Shown: piece after piece, positions 1 to 7,663 of the stretch
How the letters are laid out: each line of letters begins with the position of its first letter
Numbering within the stretch: position 1 is the first letter of the stretch
DNA from: Chthoniobacter flavus
Lineage (GTDB): Bacteria; Verrucomicrobiota; Verrucomicrobiia; Chthoniobacterales; Terrimicrobiaceae
Assembly: GCA_945863785.1 (NCBI GenBank)
Contig: CAMBAQ010000071.1
Location: 1 to 9,109 of the forward strand
DNA: 9,109 bases
Direction of reading: 5' to 3'
Position numbers and translations under genes: made by a program
The notes under the pieces: generated by a model
The model's database searches: none
What the model saw: only the letters and a program-made list of their open reading frames with translations
Told to the model about the DNA's origin: nothing

Positions 1-2421
1 CACAACTACGTGGGAACCGAGCATCTTCTTCTCGGCCTCATCAAACTCGGCCAAGGTGTGGCTGTTAATGTTCTCCAAAAGATGGGCCTCGACCTCGAGA
101 CCGTTCGCATGGAGGTCGAAAAGCAGGTCGGCTCCGGCCCAGAGACGAAGATGGTTGGGAATATTCCTTACACCCCTCGAGTGAAAAAAGTTCTCGCCCT
201 TGCCGGGAAGGAAGCCAAAAGCCTTCAGCATTCCTACGTGGGCACCGAGCACGTTCTTTTAGGTCTTTTGCGCGAAGGCGAGGGAGTTGCAGCTAAGGTT
301 CTTAAAACTCTCGAAGTCGACATTGAGCGGACCCGCAACGAGATACTCCGAGAGCTTGATCCCAATTTTGCGCCAGAAGAAGAGGGCGACACCATGCCAG
401 CGGAGGGAGCTCCATCGAGCCGCCGTGAGGGAAAAACTCCCGCTCTCAAATCCTTCGGTCGCGACCTCACCGAGCAGGCCCGCAAAGGCGAACTGGATCC
501 CGTCATCGGTCGTGCAGACGAGATCGAGCGCATCATTCAAATCCTCTGCCGCCGTACCAAAAATAACCCTGTCCTCATCGGTGAAGCCGGTGTGGGCAAA
601 ACAGCGATCGCAGAGGGTCTGGCTCAAGAAATCGTCTCCGGCAATGTCCCAGAACTTCTCCATGACAAACGAGTGATCACGCTCGACCTTGCGCTCATGG
701 TCGCGGGAACGAAGTATCGCGGACAATTTGAAGAGCGCATCAAGGCTGTGATGGACGAGATCCGTCGCAATAAAAACGTGATCCTTTTCATTGATGAGCT
801 TCACACGATCGTGGGTGCCGGTTCCGCCGAGGGAGCCATGGACGCCTCGAATATCATCAAGCCCGCCCTCAGTCGCGGGGAGTTGCAGTGCATCGGAGCC
901 ACTACGCTCAACGAGTATCGCAAATACATCGAGAAGGATGCCGCTCTGGAACGCCGCTTCCAACAGGTGAAAGTTGAGGCCCCGACTGTCGATCAAACGA
1001 TCCAGATCCTCATGGGGGTCCGTCCGAAATACGAAGCCCACCACAAGGCCCGGTTCCTTGATGAATCCCTCGAAGCTGCGGCCAAGCTTTCTGACCGCTA
1101 CCTCACTGGTCGATTCCTACCCGACAAGGCGATTGACCTCATGGATGAGGCTGGTTCACGCGCTCGCATTGGGGCCATGACCCGTCCGCCGAACATTAAG
1201 GAGATCGAGGCCGAGATTGAGACCATCCGACTCGACAAAGAAGGAGCCATCAAATCGCAGGATTTCGAGAAGGCCGCCGCGCTCCGCGATTCCGAGAAGC
1301 AAGCGAAGGACAAACTCGATAGCGTTCTCGCGACTTGGCGCACCAATAAAGAAGAGAAGGAAGTCATCGTCACTGCCGATGAGATTATGCAGGTCCTATC
1401 CAAGTGGACCGGCGTGCCTCTCTCCCGCATCGAGCAACAAGAGACAGCAAAGCTCCTCGCGATGGAGAGCGAACTCGAGACCAAGGTCATCGGACAAAAC
1501 GAAGCCGTTGTAGCGATCAGTAAGGCCCTTCGCCGCTCCCGCGCTGATCTCAAAGATCCCAAGCGTCCGATTGGTTCGTTCATTTTTCTTGGTCCGACAG
1601 GTGTTGGAAAAACCTTCCTTGCCCGGACGCTTGCGGAATTCATGTTCGGCACGGCTGATTCTCTCATCCAGATCGACATGAGCGAATACATGGAGAAATT
1701 CACGGCCTCCCGCCTCATTGGATCACCTCCCGGCTACATCGGCTACGAAGAGGGTGGTCAGTTGAGCGAAGCCGTTCGCCGCAAGCCTTACTCGGTTGTG
1801 CTTTTTGATGAGATCGAAAAGGCCCACCCTGACGTCATGCACCTTCTCCTTCAGATCTTGGAGGAAGGAAAAATCACAGATTCCCTCGGTCGCAAAATCG
1901 ACTTCCGGAATACGATCATCATCATGACTTCGAATGTCGGAGCCGAATTGATCAAAAAGCAAACGTCGCTCGGTTTCGGAGCCCCCGCCCACTCCGAAAA
2001 CTACGATGTTATGCGCGATAAAATCCTCGAGGAATCCAAGCGCGTCTTCAAACCCGAGTTCCTGAATCGCCTCGACGACCTCATCGTCTTCCATACCCTC
2101 AAAAAGGACGATCTCGTTAAAATCGTGGATCTGGAAATGAAGAAAGTGATCGAGCGCGTTAAGCTCAAGGACATCCATCTCACGCTCGATGCCACGGCGA
2201 TGGAATTTCTTATCACCAAGGGATACGACCCAACGTATGGGGCACGTCCGATGCGCCGTGCGGTCGAGCGTTACATCGAAGATCCGATGGCCGAGGAAGT
2301 TCTGCGTGGTCACATCAAGCCTGGTGATACTGTTGCTGTCCAAAAGGATGGTGAGAAACTGGGCTTTGTCATCACCCATTCCAAACAAGAGGAAACTCCC
2401 ACCGAGTCGGCGGCTGGATAG
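1..2421 (+). CDS. clpC: ATP-dependent Clp protease ATP-binding subunit ClpC (5' partial)
   Basis: Hsp100/AAA+ unfoldase that threads substrates into the ClpP peptidase in the cytoplasm. The frame is open from base 1. By alignment from memory to Bacillus ClpC, about 25 N-terminal residues lie upstream, so the GTG at 10 is an internal valine. The visible part is 806 residues, numbered here from His1. Two Clp_N repeats start at Tyr3 and Tyr79 (both YVGTEH). Walker A1 GEAGVGKT is at 194-201, a KYRG pore loop follows, and Walker B1 is FIDEL around 263-267. A UVR-like coiled segment (DFEKAAALRD, 421-430) marks ClpC rather than ClpA or ClpB. Walker A2 GPTGVGKT is at 531-538, Walker B2 LFDE at 601-604, and a GYIG pore loop lies between them. 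LGF at 657-659 matches the ClpP-docking loop, so this is a protease partner and not a ClpB-type disaggregase. No frame break or missing catalytic residue was seen. A terminator follows directly. Confidence 0.97.
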   Translation, partial: HNYVGTEHLLLGLIKLGQGVAVNVLQKMGLDLETVRMEVEKQVGSGPETKMVGNIPYTPRVKKVLALAGKEAKSLQHSYVGTEHVLLGLLREGEGVAAKVLKTLEVDIERTRNEILRELDPNFAPEEEGDTMPAEGAPSSRREGKTPALKSFGRDLTEQARKGELDPVIGRADEIERIIQILCRRTKNNPVLIGEAGVGKTAIAEGLAQEIVSGNVPELLHDKRVITLDLALMVAGTKYRGQFEERIKAVMDEIRRNKNVILFIDELHTIVGAGSAEGAMDASNIIKPALSRGELQCIGATTLNEYRKYIEKDAALERRFQQVKVEAPTVDQTIQILMGVRPKYEAHHKARFLDESLEAAAKLSDRYLTGRFLPDKAIDLMDEAGSRARIGAMTRPPNIKEIEAEIETIRLDKEGAIKSQDFEKAAALRDSEKQAKDKLDSVLATWRTNKEEKEVIVTADEIMQVLSKWTGVPLSRIEQQETAKLLAMESELETKVIGQNEAVVAISKALRRSRADLKDPKRPIGSFIFLGPTGVGKTFLARTLAEFMFGTADSLIQIDMSEYMEKFTASRLIGSPPGYIGYEEGGQLSEAVRRKPYSVVLFDEIEKAHPDVMHLLLQILEEGKITDSLGRKIDFRNTIIIMTSNVGAELIKKQTSLGFGAPAHSENYDVMRDKILEESKRVFKPEFLNRLDDLIVFHTLKKDDLVKIVDLEMKKVIERVKLKDIHLTLDATAMEFLITKGYDPTYGARPMRRAVERYIEDPMAEEVLRGHIKPGDTVAVQKDGEKLGFVITHSKQEETPTESAAG

Positions 2422-2445
2422 TCGAGCAAATACGAATTGCATCTC

Positions 2446-2480
2446 CAAGCGTGGACAATGTGTCCACGCTTGAGATTTTT
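2446..2480 (+). terminator. Intrinsic (Rho-independent) terminator of clpC
   Basis: A perfect 12-bp inverted repeat pairs 2446-2457 with 2461-2472 around a three-base loop (ATG, 2458-2460). The stem is GC-rich in its middle (GCGTGGAC against GTCCACGC). After a short GAGA step comes a run of five T at 2476-2480. It begins 24 bases after the clpC stop codon and ends 15 bases before the next start, so it separates clpC transcription from the downstream gene. The T run is short, so some read-through is possible. Confidence 0.85.
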
Positions 2481-2495
2481 CACATTCTGGCATAA

Positions 2496-3230
2496 ATGAA
2501 TAGGAATATGGTCAAAAAATCTCCCCTCCGAAGCACCTGTCTGGCCTTATTTTTGCTATCTGCGATACCTCTCTGCGCCTTCGCGGGCGCGGCGGGTTCT
2601 GTCCTTTTGGCACTCCAAACAATCCAGTCCCAACCTTACGCGAAGGACGCTCGCATTGTGGAAATCAAAGGCGAAAGAGGCGATCCATTCCCAAGCGAGT
2701 GGTCTGTCTTGCTCGCCGATGCGACGGCACGTGGCGGTGTGCGTGAAGTTGGTATTGCCAATGGAATCATCACGTCCGAGCGGACCCCGTTGCGAGGTTT
2801 CACGGAGGTTGCTAATTTGCCCGTCATCGAACGAGCCCAATTGGGGGTGGACGGAGACTCTATTTTTCAGGCCGCCCAAGCAGAAGCGACTGCGGGTCGT
2901 GTCGGATTCCATTGGCTTGATTACACATTGCAGGTTCCACCGAACTCCACGGGGCCCATCTGGACGGTCAAGCTCTATGACAATATGGGCACGACTGTGG
3001 GGACCATGGGGATTTCCGCCGAAACCGGGGTTGTCGCAGTGCCCCTAAAGTTGGCTGAAGGCGTCAAAAGTGAGGCTGACACAAAGAAGGTGGGGGGACT
3101 TGTGGGCAAAGTCTCTGACATCGCTACTCAAACCGCCGAGAAAACTCAAGATACCACGCTGCGTATTATTGGTAATGTTCAGGAGTTTTTGATTGGTGAA
3201 AGAACGATCGGGCCTGGAGCAGATAAGTAG
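2496..3230 (+). CDS. Exported protein of unknown function with two PepSY-like repeats
   Basis: I do not recognise this 244-residue protein as a named family. Residues 1-30 look like a Sec signal peptide: a basic start (KK at 7-8, R12), a hydrophobic core at 15-26, and a probable cleavage after AFA at 28-30. It should therefore be periplasmic or otherwise exported. The mature part contains an internal duplication. Residues 35-75 and 122-162 align without gaps at an offset of 87, sharing S35/S122, A39/A126, Q41/Q128, W69/W156, V71/V158, L73/L160 and D75/D162. Each unit reads as a helix, a strand, and a W-x-V-x-L-x-D strand followed by a Gly-rich turn and another strand, which resembles PepSY modules. 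Residues 190-232 look amphipathic and helical. The start is uncertain. The ATG at 2496 and an in-frame ATG at 2508 (Met5) both give a good signal peptide, and neither has a well-spaced Shine-Dalgarno site. It sits alone between the clpC terminator and the efflux genes, 56 bases upstream of the adaptor. A link to efflux is not shown. Confidence 0.8.
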   Translation: MNRNMVKKSPLRSTCLALFLLSAIPLCAFAGAAGSVLLALQTIQSQPYAKDARIVEIKGERGDPFPSEWSVLLADATARGGVREVGIANGIITSERTPLRGFTEVANLPVIERAQLGVDGDSIFQAAQAEATAGRVGFHWLDYTLQVPPNSTGPIWTVKLYDNMGTTVGTMGISAETGVVAVPLKLAEGVKSEADTKKVGGLVGKVSDIATQTAEKTQDTTLRIIGNVQEFLIGERTIGPGADK

Positions 3231-3286
3231 GATTTTGTTGAGTTAGGGCTGGTTCTTTTCTTCCTGCCTCGGTAGACGTATCGGTC

Positions 3287-4501
3287 ATGAATCTACGTTC
3301 AAATGCCAGACTTCTTCTTGGTGTGGCGATCCTCTTTACGTCCTGCAAAAAACCCACCCCGACGGAAGTTCCGCCTGTGTCGGTGACGGTGACGTCAGTG
3401 ATCGCGCAAGACGTGACGGCGACCAATGAGTGGGTCGGCCTGATGGATGGATATAAGAATGCGAATATCCAAGCCCAGGTCACCGGATATTTACTCACGC
3501 AGAACTACAAGGAAGGCTCCAGGGTCAAGCAAGGCGAGGTTCTTTTTACCATCGATCCGCGTCCTTTTGAAGCCGCTCTAGCCCAATCGCAGGCGACCTA
3601 TGCCAGCGCGGTGGCTAGGGCCCAGTTGCAACAAATCACCCTCCAACGCCAGACGCAACTCTTCCAGACGAAGGTCATCAGCGAGCAGGAATACCAGACC
3701 TCCTATCAGGATACCCAAGCCTCGCTTGCGAATGTCGCAGCCTGTCAGGCAGCGGTGCAATCCGCCCAAGTCAATCTCGGCTACTGCACGATCTTAGCTC
3801 CATTTGATGGGGTGGTCGGTATCGCTAATGCCCAGATCGGCGACCTCGTCGGGCCAGGCGGTCGCACTAGCCTGCTCACCCAAGCTTCGCAACTCGACCC
3901 CATGAAGTTGAATTTCTTCATCACCGAGGCGGAGTATTTGAATGCGGCACCCCTCCTGCAAAAGCTGCAGAATACGTTGACAAACGACAATGCCGCCAAG
4001 CTCAAACTCAAGTTGGCTAATGGGCAGGATTACCCGGAGCTTGGCAAATTCGAATTCTACAACCGCGAGGTGAATGCGTCCACCGGAACAATTCAAATCA
4101 CAGCCTTGTTTGCTAATCCCAACGGAACCCTTCGTCCTGGACTGTTCGCGCTCGTGACCGCTCCAGTGGCAGAAATCAAGAATGCTCTCCTCATTCCACA
4201 GAAGTCCAAAGTCGAGATGCAGGGCAACTTCTACGTTGGCTTGCTTCAGTCCGACAATACGGTGAAGGCCGTGCCTGTGAAACTCGGCCCGACTCAAGGC
4301 CAGATGCAGGTGGTTTTTGGTCCACTCAAGGCGGGCGATCAAGTCGTAGTCGATGGAATTGAAAAAGCCCGTCCGGGAGTGAAGGTGGTAGCGAAACCCT
4401 ATGTGGAGCCTACGCCCGCAGCTTCGAATGCCCAGTCACAGTCGGTCGCTCCGACTACTGAGGCTACACCCGCCCCCACCGCCACGCCAGAAACGAAGTA
4501 A
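3287..4501 (+). CDS. RND efflux periplasmic adaptor subunit (membrane fusion protein, AcrA/MexA type)
   Basis: This 404-residue protein bridges the inner-membrane RND pump to an outer-membrane channel. The N-terminus is a lipoprotein-like signal: hydrophobic 9-17, then FTSC with Cys20 as the likely lipidated residue. Phe at -3 makes the lipobox imperfect. Lipoyl half-motifs lie at about 60-92 (QVTGYLL, KEGSRVKQGEVLFTIDP) and 169-188 (LAPFDGVVG). They flank an alpha-hairpin at about 93-165. At the hairpin tip, R121, L125 and S132 have the same spacing as the RLS motif of AcrA that contacts TolC. A beta-barrel covers about 205-295 and a membrane-proximal domain about 300-372. The tail, 373-404, is rich in Pro, Ala and Thr and is probably disordered. 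No good Shine-Dalgarno sequence precedes the ATG. The pump gene begins 5 bases after the stop. No transcriptional regulator gene is adjacent. Family assignment is secure, but the substrate is unknown. Confidence 0.94.
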   Translation: MNLRSNARLLLGVAILFTSCKKPTPTEVPPVSVTVTSVIAQDVTATNEWVGLMDGYKNANIQAQVTGYLLTQNYKEGSRVKQGEVLFTIDPRPFEAALAQSQATYASAVARAQLQQITLQRQTQLFQTKVISEQEYQTSYQDTQASLANVAACQAAVQSAQVNLGYCTILAPFDGVVGIANAQIGDLVGPGGRTSLLTQASQLDPMKLNFFITEAEYLNAAPLLQKLQNTLTNDNAAKLKLKLANGQDYPELGKFEFYNREVNASTGTIQITALFANPNGTLRPGLFALVTAPVAEIKNALLIPQKSKVEMQGNFYVGLLQSDNTVKAVPVKLGPTQGQMQVVFGPLKAGDQVVVDGIEKARPGVKVVAKPYVEPTPAASNAQSQSVAPTTEATPAPTATPETK

Positions 4502-4506
4502 TTCTC

Positions 4507-7500
4507 ATGTCCAACTTCTTTATCCGTCGGCCGATTGTCGCGATGGTCATCGCGATCATCACAGTGATTATCGGTCTGGTCTCAATGGCTGGGCTGCCAG
4601 TTGCGCAATTTCCCAATATCGTTCCGCCTCAGATTCAGGTTCAGACGACCTATGTCGGTGCAGACGCCGTCACAGTCGAGCAATCGGTAGCCACCCCGAT
4701 CGAGCAGCAAATGAGCGGAGTCGAGGGCATGGAGTACATGTATTCCATCAATGCGAACTCGGGCATCATGAACCTGAATGTCATTTTCGGCACAGATACC
4801 GTGCCGACGACGGATCAGATTCTGGCCCAAATGCGCCAGACGCAGGCGGCATCTCAGCTTCCTAGCGATGTTCGCAACTACGGCGTCACCGTCGAGCAGG
4901 CTCTCTCCTCTCCGCTCGGTGTTTTTGTGCTCTATTCTCCGGACGGGCAATTCGACCCGACCTTTCTGGCGAACTACGCCTACATCAATATCAATGACCC
5001 GCTCACGCGTATTCCGGGCATCGGAAGCGTCAGTATTTTCGGGGCAGGCCAATATGCCATGCGCATTTGGGTGAAACCGGATCGTCTCGCTACCCTCAAA
5101 ATCACTGTCCCTGAAGTCATCAGCGCAGTCAGCGCGCAAAACAAGGTCAATCCCGCCGGCCAAATTGGCTCGGAGCCTGCTCCTGCGGGCCAGGTTTTCA
5201 CTTTTACGGTGACTACGACAAGCCGACTCACAACAACGGAGGAGTTTGAAAATATCGTTATCCGCGCCGATGCCGATGGATCCATCGTCAGAGTGAAGGA
5301 CGTTGCCAGCGTGGAATTGGGCGGTCAGGTTTATAATATTCGCGGTCGTTTCAATGGCAAAAATGCGGCCATTGTGGCGGTCTACCAGCTTCCTGGTTCG
5401 AATGCGGTGGATTCGATGAAACAGGTTCGTGCTTTCTTTGAGAGTCAGGCGAAGCTTTTCCCAGGCGGTTTGCAATACGAGGTCGCGCTGGATACGACCC
5501 TAGCGATCACGGATGGCATGAAAGAAATCGTGAAGACCCTCTTCGAGGCGATGGTGCTCGTGATTCTGGTCGTGTTCATCTTTCTCCAGGGTTGGCGCGC
5601 CACGCTCATTCCGCTTATCGCCGTTCCAGTCTCCCTCATTGGCACATTCGCATTGTTCCCGATGTTGGGCTTCAGCATCAATACGCTTTCGCTCTTCGGT
5701 ATGGTGCTAGCGATCGGCCTCGTGGTCGATGACGCCATCGTAGTGGTGGAGGCGATTGAGTCCCACATCGAGGAGGGGCTTTCCCCTCGTGATGCCGCAT
5801 TTAAGGCCATGTCGCAGGTTTCTGGGCCAGTTGTTGCCATCGCACTCATCCTTTCGGCGGTATTTATCCCGACTATTTTCATCCCCGGCATCACGGGAGC
5901 GATGTATCAGCAGTTCGCCGTCACTATGGCCGTCTCGGTCTTGATTTCCGCCTTTAACGCTCTCTCGCTCAGCCCGGCATTGGGCGCTCTCCTGCTACGT
6001 CCGCGAACACAAACCCGAGGCCCACTAGGAATCTTTTTCCGAGGCTTCAACCGTTTCTTTGAATCCGCGACGAAGGGCTATGTCACGATCTGTCGTGGGT
6101 TGATCCGCAAGATCGCCATCACCATCTTGCTTCTTGTTTTTCTCTCACTTGCTGCGGGTGGAATCGGTGGCACGATGCCGACGGCCTTTATCCCAGAAGA
6201 GGATCAAGGTTACCTGTTCGGCGTTGTACAGCTTCCTCGAGCCGCTTCACTCCAGCAAACTTCCGAGGCCTCGGAACAAGTCGAATCGATCCTTCTCAAA
6301 ACCCCCGGAGTCAAATACGCGACATCGATCATCGGATTCAACCTCCTTAGTAATGTTACGAGTACCTACACAGGCTTTTTCTTCATCACACTTGAGGACT
6401 GGGCAGATCGAAAATCTCCCGATCTCCAGGTCGATGCCATTCAGGCAAAAATCAACCGCGAGCTTTCACAACTCGCTCGTCCCACAGCGGCCTTTGCCTT
6501 TCCTCCTCCCGCGATTCCAGGTATCGGAACGGCTGGTGGTGTCACCTTCATGCTGGAGGATCGCTCTGGAGGTTCGGTGAGTTTTATCGCCACCAACACC
6601 CAGAAGTTCATGGATGCAGCTCGCAAACGTCCCGAGTTGACCAATCTTTTCACCACCGCTCTCTGGGATGTTCCGCAGATCAAGCTCGAGGTGGATGAAG
6701 CTCAGGCAATGATCCAAGGAGTCAGCCTCAATGAGGCCTACCAGACGGTTCAAACCTTCCTTGGTGGATATTTTGTGAATTACTTCAACCGCTTCGGCCT
6801 CCAATGGCAGGTTTACATCCAAGCCGATGGCGAATACCGCACCGATGTCGAAAATCTCGGTCTTTTCTACATCACGAATATCAACAAGGACCCCGTGCCA
6901 GTGAGTTCGTTTATTAAGGTGAAGGAGTCCTTTGGTCCCGAGTTCACGATGCGGTATAACATGTTCCGGTGTTCTCAGATCAATGCCGCTGTCACCCCGG
7001 GATATTCCACAGCCCAAGCCATGAAGGCCCTTGAGGAAGTCTTCGCTGAGAGCATGCCACAGGGAATGGGGTTTGATTATTTCGGTATGTCTTACCAAGA
7101 GAATCAGGCGGCAAAAGGGATTCCGCCTTCCGCGATTTTTGCGCTTTCGCTGTTATTCGTTTTTCTGATTCTCGCGGCGCAATACGAGAGTTGGACACTT
7201 CCCTTCAGCGTTCTTTTCACAACGCCGGTCGCGGTTTTTGGAGCCTTTCTGGGTCTCTCGTTACGGGGAATGCAAAACAATCTCTACGCTCAGATCGGCC
7301 TCGTGATGCTCATTGGCCTCTCTGCCAAAAATGCCATTCTCATTGTTGAGTTCGCGAAGGACGAATATGAAAAGGGCAAGTCGCTCATTGAGGCCACGCT
7401 GACCGGTGCCAAGTTGCGCCTGCGTCCGATCCTCATGACGGCTTTTGCCTTTATTCTCGGTACTCTACCCTTGGCGATGGCGTCGGGTTCGGGATCTGTG

Positions 7501-7662
7501 AGTCGGAGAATCCTCGGCACAACTGTCATCGGAGGAATGTTGGCAGCGACGTTCCTGTCCCTCTTTTTGATTCCCGCCTGCTTCTATCTCGTCGAGAAAT
7601 TTATGGCGGGTGGTCGCACTGAAGAAGCACCAAAGGAACCGGAATCCCCTAGCAAAGGATAA
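4507..7662 (+). CDS. RND efflux transporter permease, HAE1 family (AcrB/MexB type)
   Basis: This 1051-residue inner-membrane pump exports hydrophobic or amphiphilic compounds using the proton gradient, as a trimer with the upstream adaptor. Its length matches AcrB (1049). It opens with the family signature SNFFIRRPIVAMV, and TM1 is at about 10-30. Two large periplasmic regions lie at about 31-340 and 558-873. TM2-6 lie at about 345-500, TM7 near 534-556, and TM8-12 at about 876-1032. The proton relay is complete: D408 and D409 in TM4 (GLVVDDAIVVVE), K941 in TM10 (GLSAKNAILIVEFAKD), and R971 and T978 in TM11 (RLRPILMT). The paired Asp argues for an HAE1 drug-type pump over the heavy-metal HME type. 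Ala416 follows Glu415 where AcrB has Asn, a variation that I believe is common in a non-proteobacterial subgroup. Translation probably couples to the adaptor (5-base gap, weak GAAG at 4495-4498). Its 3' end carries the ribosome site for the CDF gene. No outer-membrane factor gene is in the window. Confidence 0.96.
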   Translation: MSNFFIRRPIVAMVIAIITVIIGLVSMAGLPVAQFPNIVPPQIQVQTTYVGADAVTVEQSVATPIEQQMSGVEGMEYMYSINANSGIMNLNVIFGTDTVPTTDQILAQMRQTQAASQLPSDVRNYGVTVEQALSSPLGVFVLYSPDGQFDPTFLANYAYININDPLTRIPGIGSVSIFGAGQYAMRIWVKPDRLATLKITVPEVISAVSAQNKVNPAGQIGSEPAPAGQVFTFTVTTTSRLTTTEEFENIVIRADADGSIVRVKDVASVELGGQVYNIRGRFNGKNAAIVAVYQLPGSNAVDSMKQVRAFFESQAKLFPGGLQYEVALDTTLAITDGMKEIVKTLFEAMVLVILVVFIFLQGWRATLIPLIAVPVSLIGTFALFPMLGFSINTLSLFGMVLAIGLVVDDAIVVVEAIESHIEEGLSPRDAAFKAMSQVSGPVVAIALILSAVFIPTIFIPGITGAMYQQFAVTMAVSVLISAFNALSLSPALGALLLRPRTQTRGPLGIFFRGFNRFFESATKGYVTICRGLIRKIAITILLLVFLSLAAGGIGGTMPTAFIPEEDQGYLFGVVQLPRAASLQQTSEASEQVESILLKTPGVKYATSIIGFNLLSNVTSTYTGFFFITLEDWADRKSPDLQVDAIQAKINRELSQLARPTAAFAFPPPAIPGIGTAGGVTFMLEDRSGGSVSFIATNTQKFMDAARKRPELTNLFTTALWDVPQIKLEVDEAQAMIQGVSLNEAYQTVQTFLGGYFVNYFNRFGLQWQVYIQADGEYRTDVENLGLFYITNINKDPVPVSSFIKVKESFGPEFTMRYNMFRCSQINAAVTPGYSTAQAMKALEEVFAESMPQGMGFDYFGMSYQENQAAKGIPPSAIFALSLLFVFLILAAQYESWTLPFSVLFTTPVAVFGAFLGLSLRGMQNNLYAQIGLVMLIGLSAKNAILIVEFAKDEYEKGKSLIEATLTGAKLRLRPILMTAFAFILGTLPLAMASGSGSVSRRILGTTVIGGMLAATFLSLFLIPACFYLVEKFMAGGRTEEAPKEPESPSKG
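7654..7659 (+). promoter_or_regulatory. Ribosome binding site of the CDF gene inside the pump's 3' end
   Basis: AAAGGA lies 4 bases before the ATG at 7664 and overlaps the last codons of the RND gene (stop TAA at 7660-7662). It decides the start: an in-frame ATG at 7610 would add 18 basic, non-membrane residues and overlap the pump gene by 53 bases. The arrangement implies translational coupling. Confidence 0.7.
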
Positions 7663-7663
7663 A

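Noticed and set aside
10..12. GTG at 10 as the start of clpC, and GTG at 9060 (-) as the start of atpG
   Set aside because: In both cases the frame stays open to the window edge and the residues beyond match the conserved family sequence, so the genes are partial and these codons are internal valines.
259..2493. Long open frames on the minus strand opposite clpC (259-1044, 1098-1718, 1723-2493)
   Set aside because: They mirror a fully conserved clpC frame, have no recognisable domains and no ribosome sites, and their openness follows from the codon use of the sense gene.
3231..3286. Possible promoter between the exported-protein gene and the adaptor
   Set aside because: The 56-base gap holds TTGTTG (3235-3240) but no matching -10 element at proper spacing, and no hairpin. 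I cannot tell whether the efflux genes start here or are read through from upstream.
4401..4865. Plus-strand open frame bridging the adaptor and pump genes in another frame
   Set aside because: Its product is low-complexity and resembles no family. Both overlapping genes are well supported in their own frames.
4582..5475. A 297-codon minus-strand open frame inside the RND pump gene, with others at 3794-4342 and 6466-7098
   Set aside because: The translations are rich in His, Arg and Asp with no family resemblance, and the sense strand encodes a complete, motif-bearing adaptor or pump. They are treated as antisense shadows.
7610..7663. Upstream in-frame ATG that would lengthen the CDF protein by 18 residues
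   Set aside because: The extension overlaps the pump gene, is basic and non-membrane, and lacks a ribosome site. AAAGGA just before 7664 supports the shorter form.
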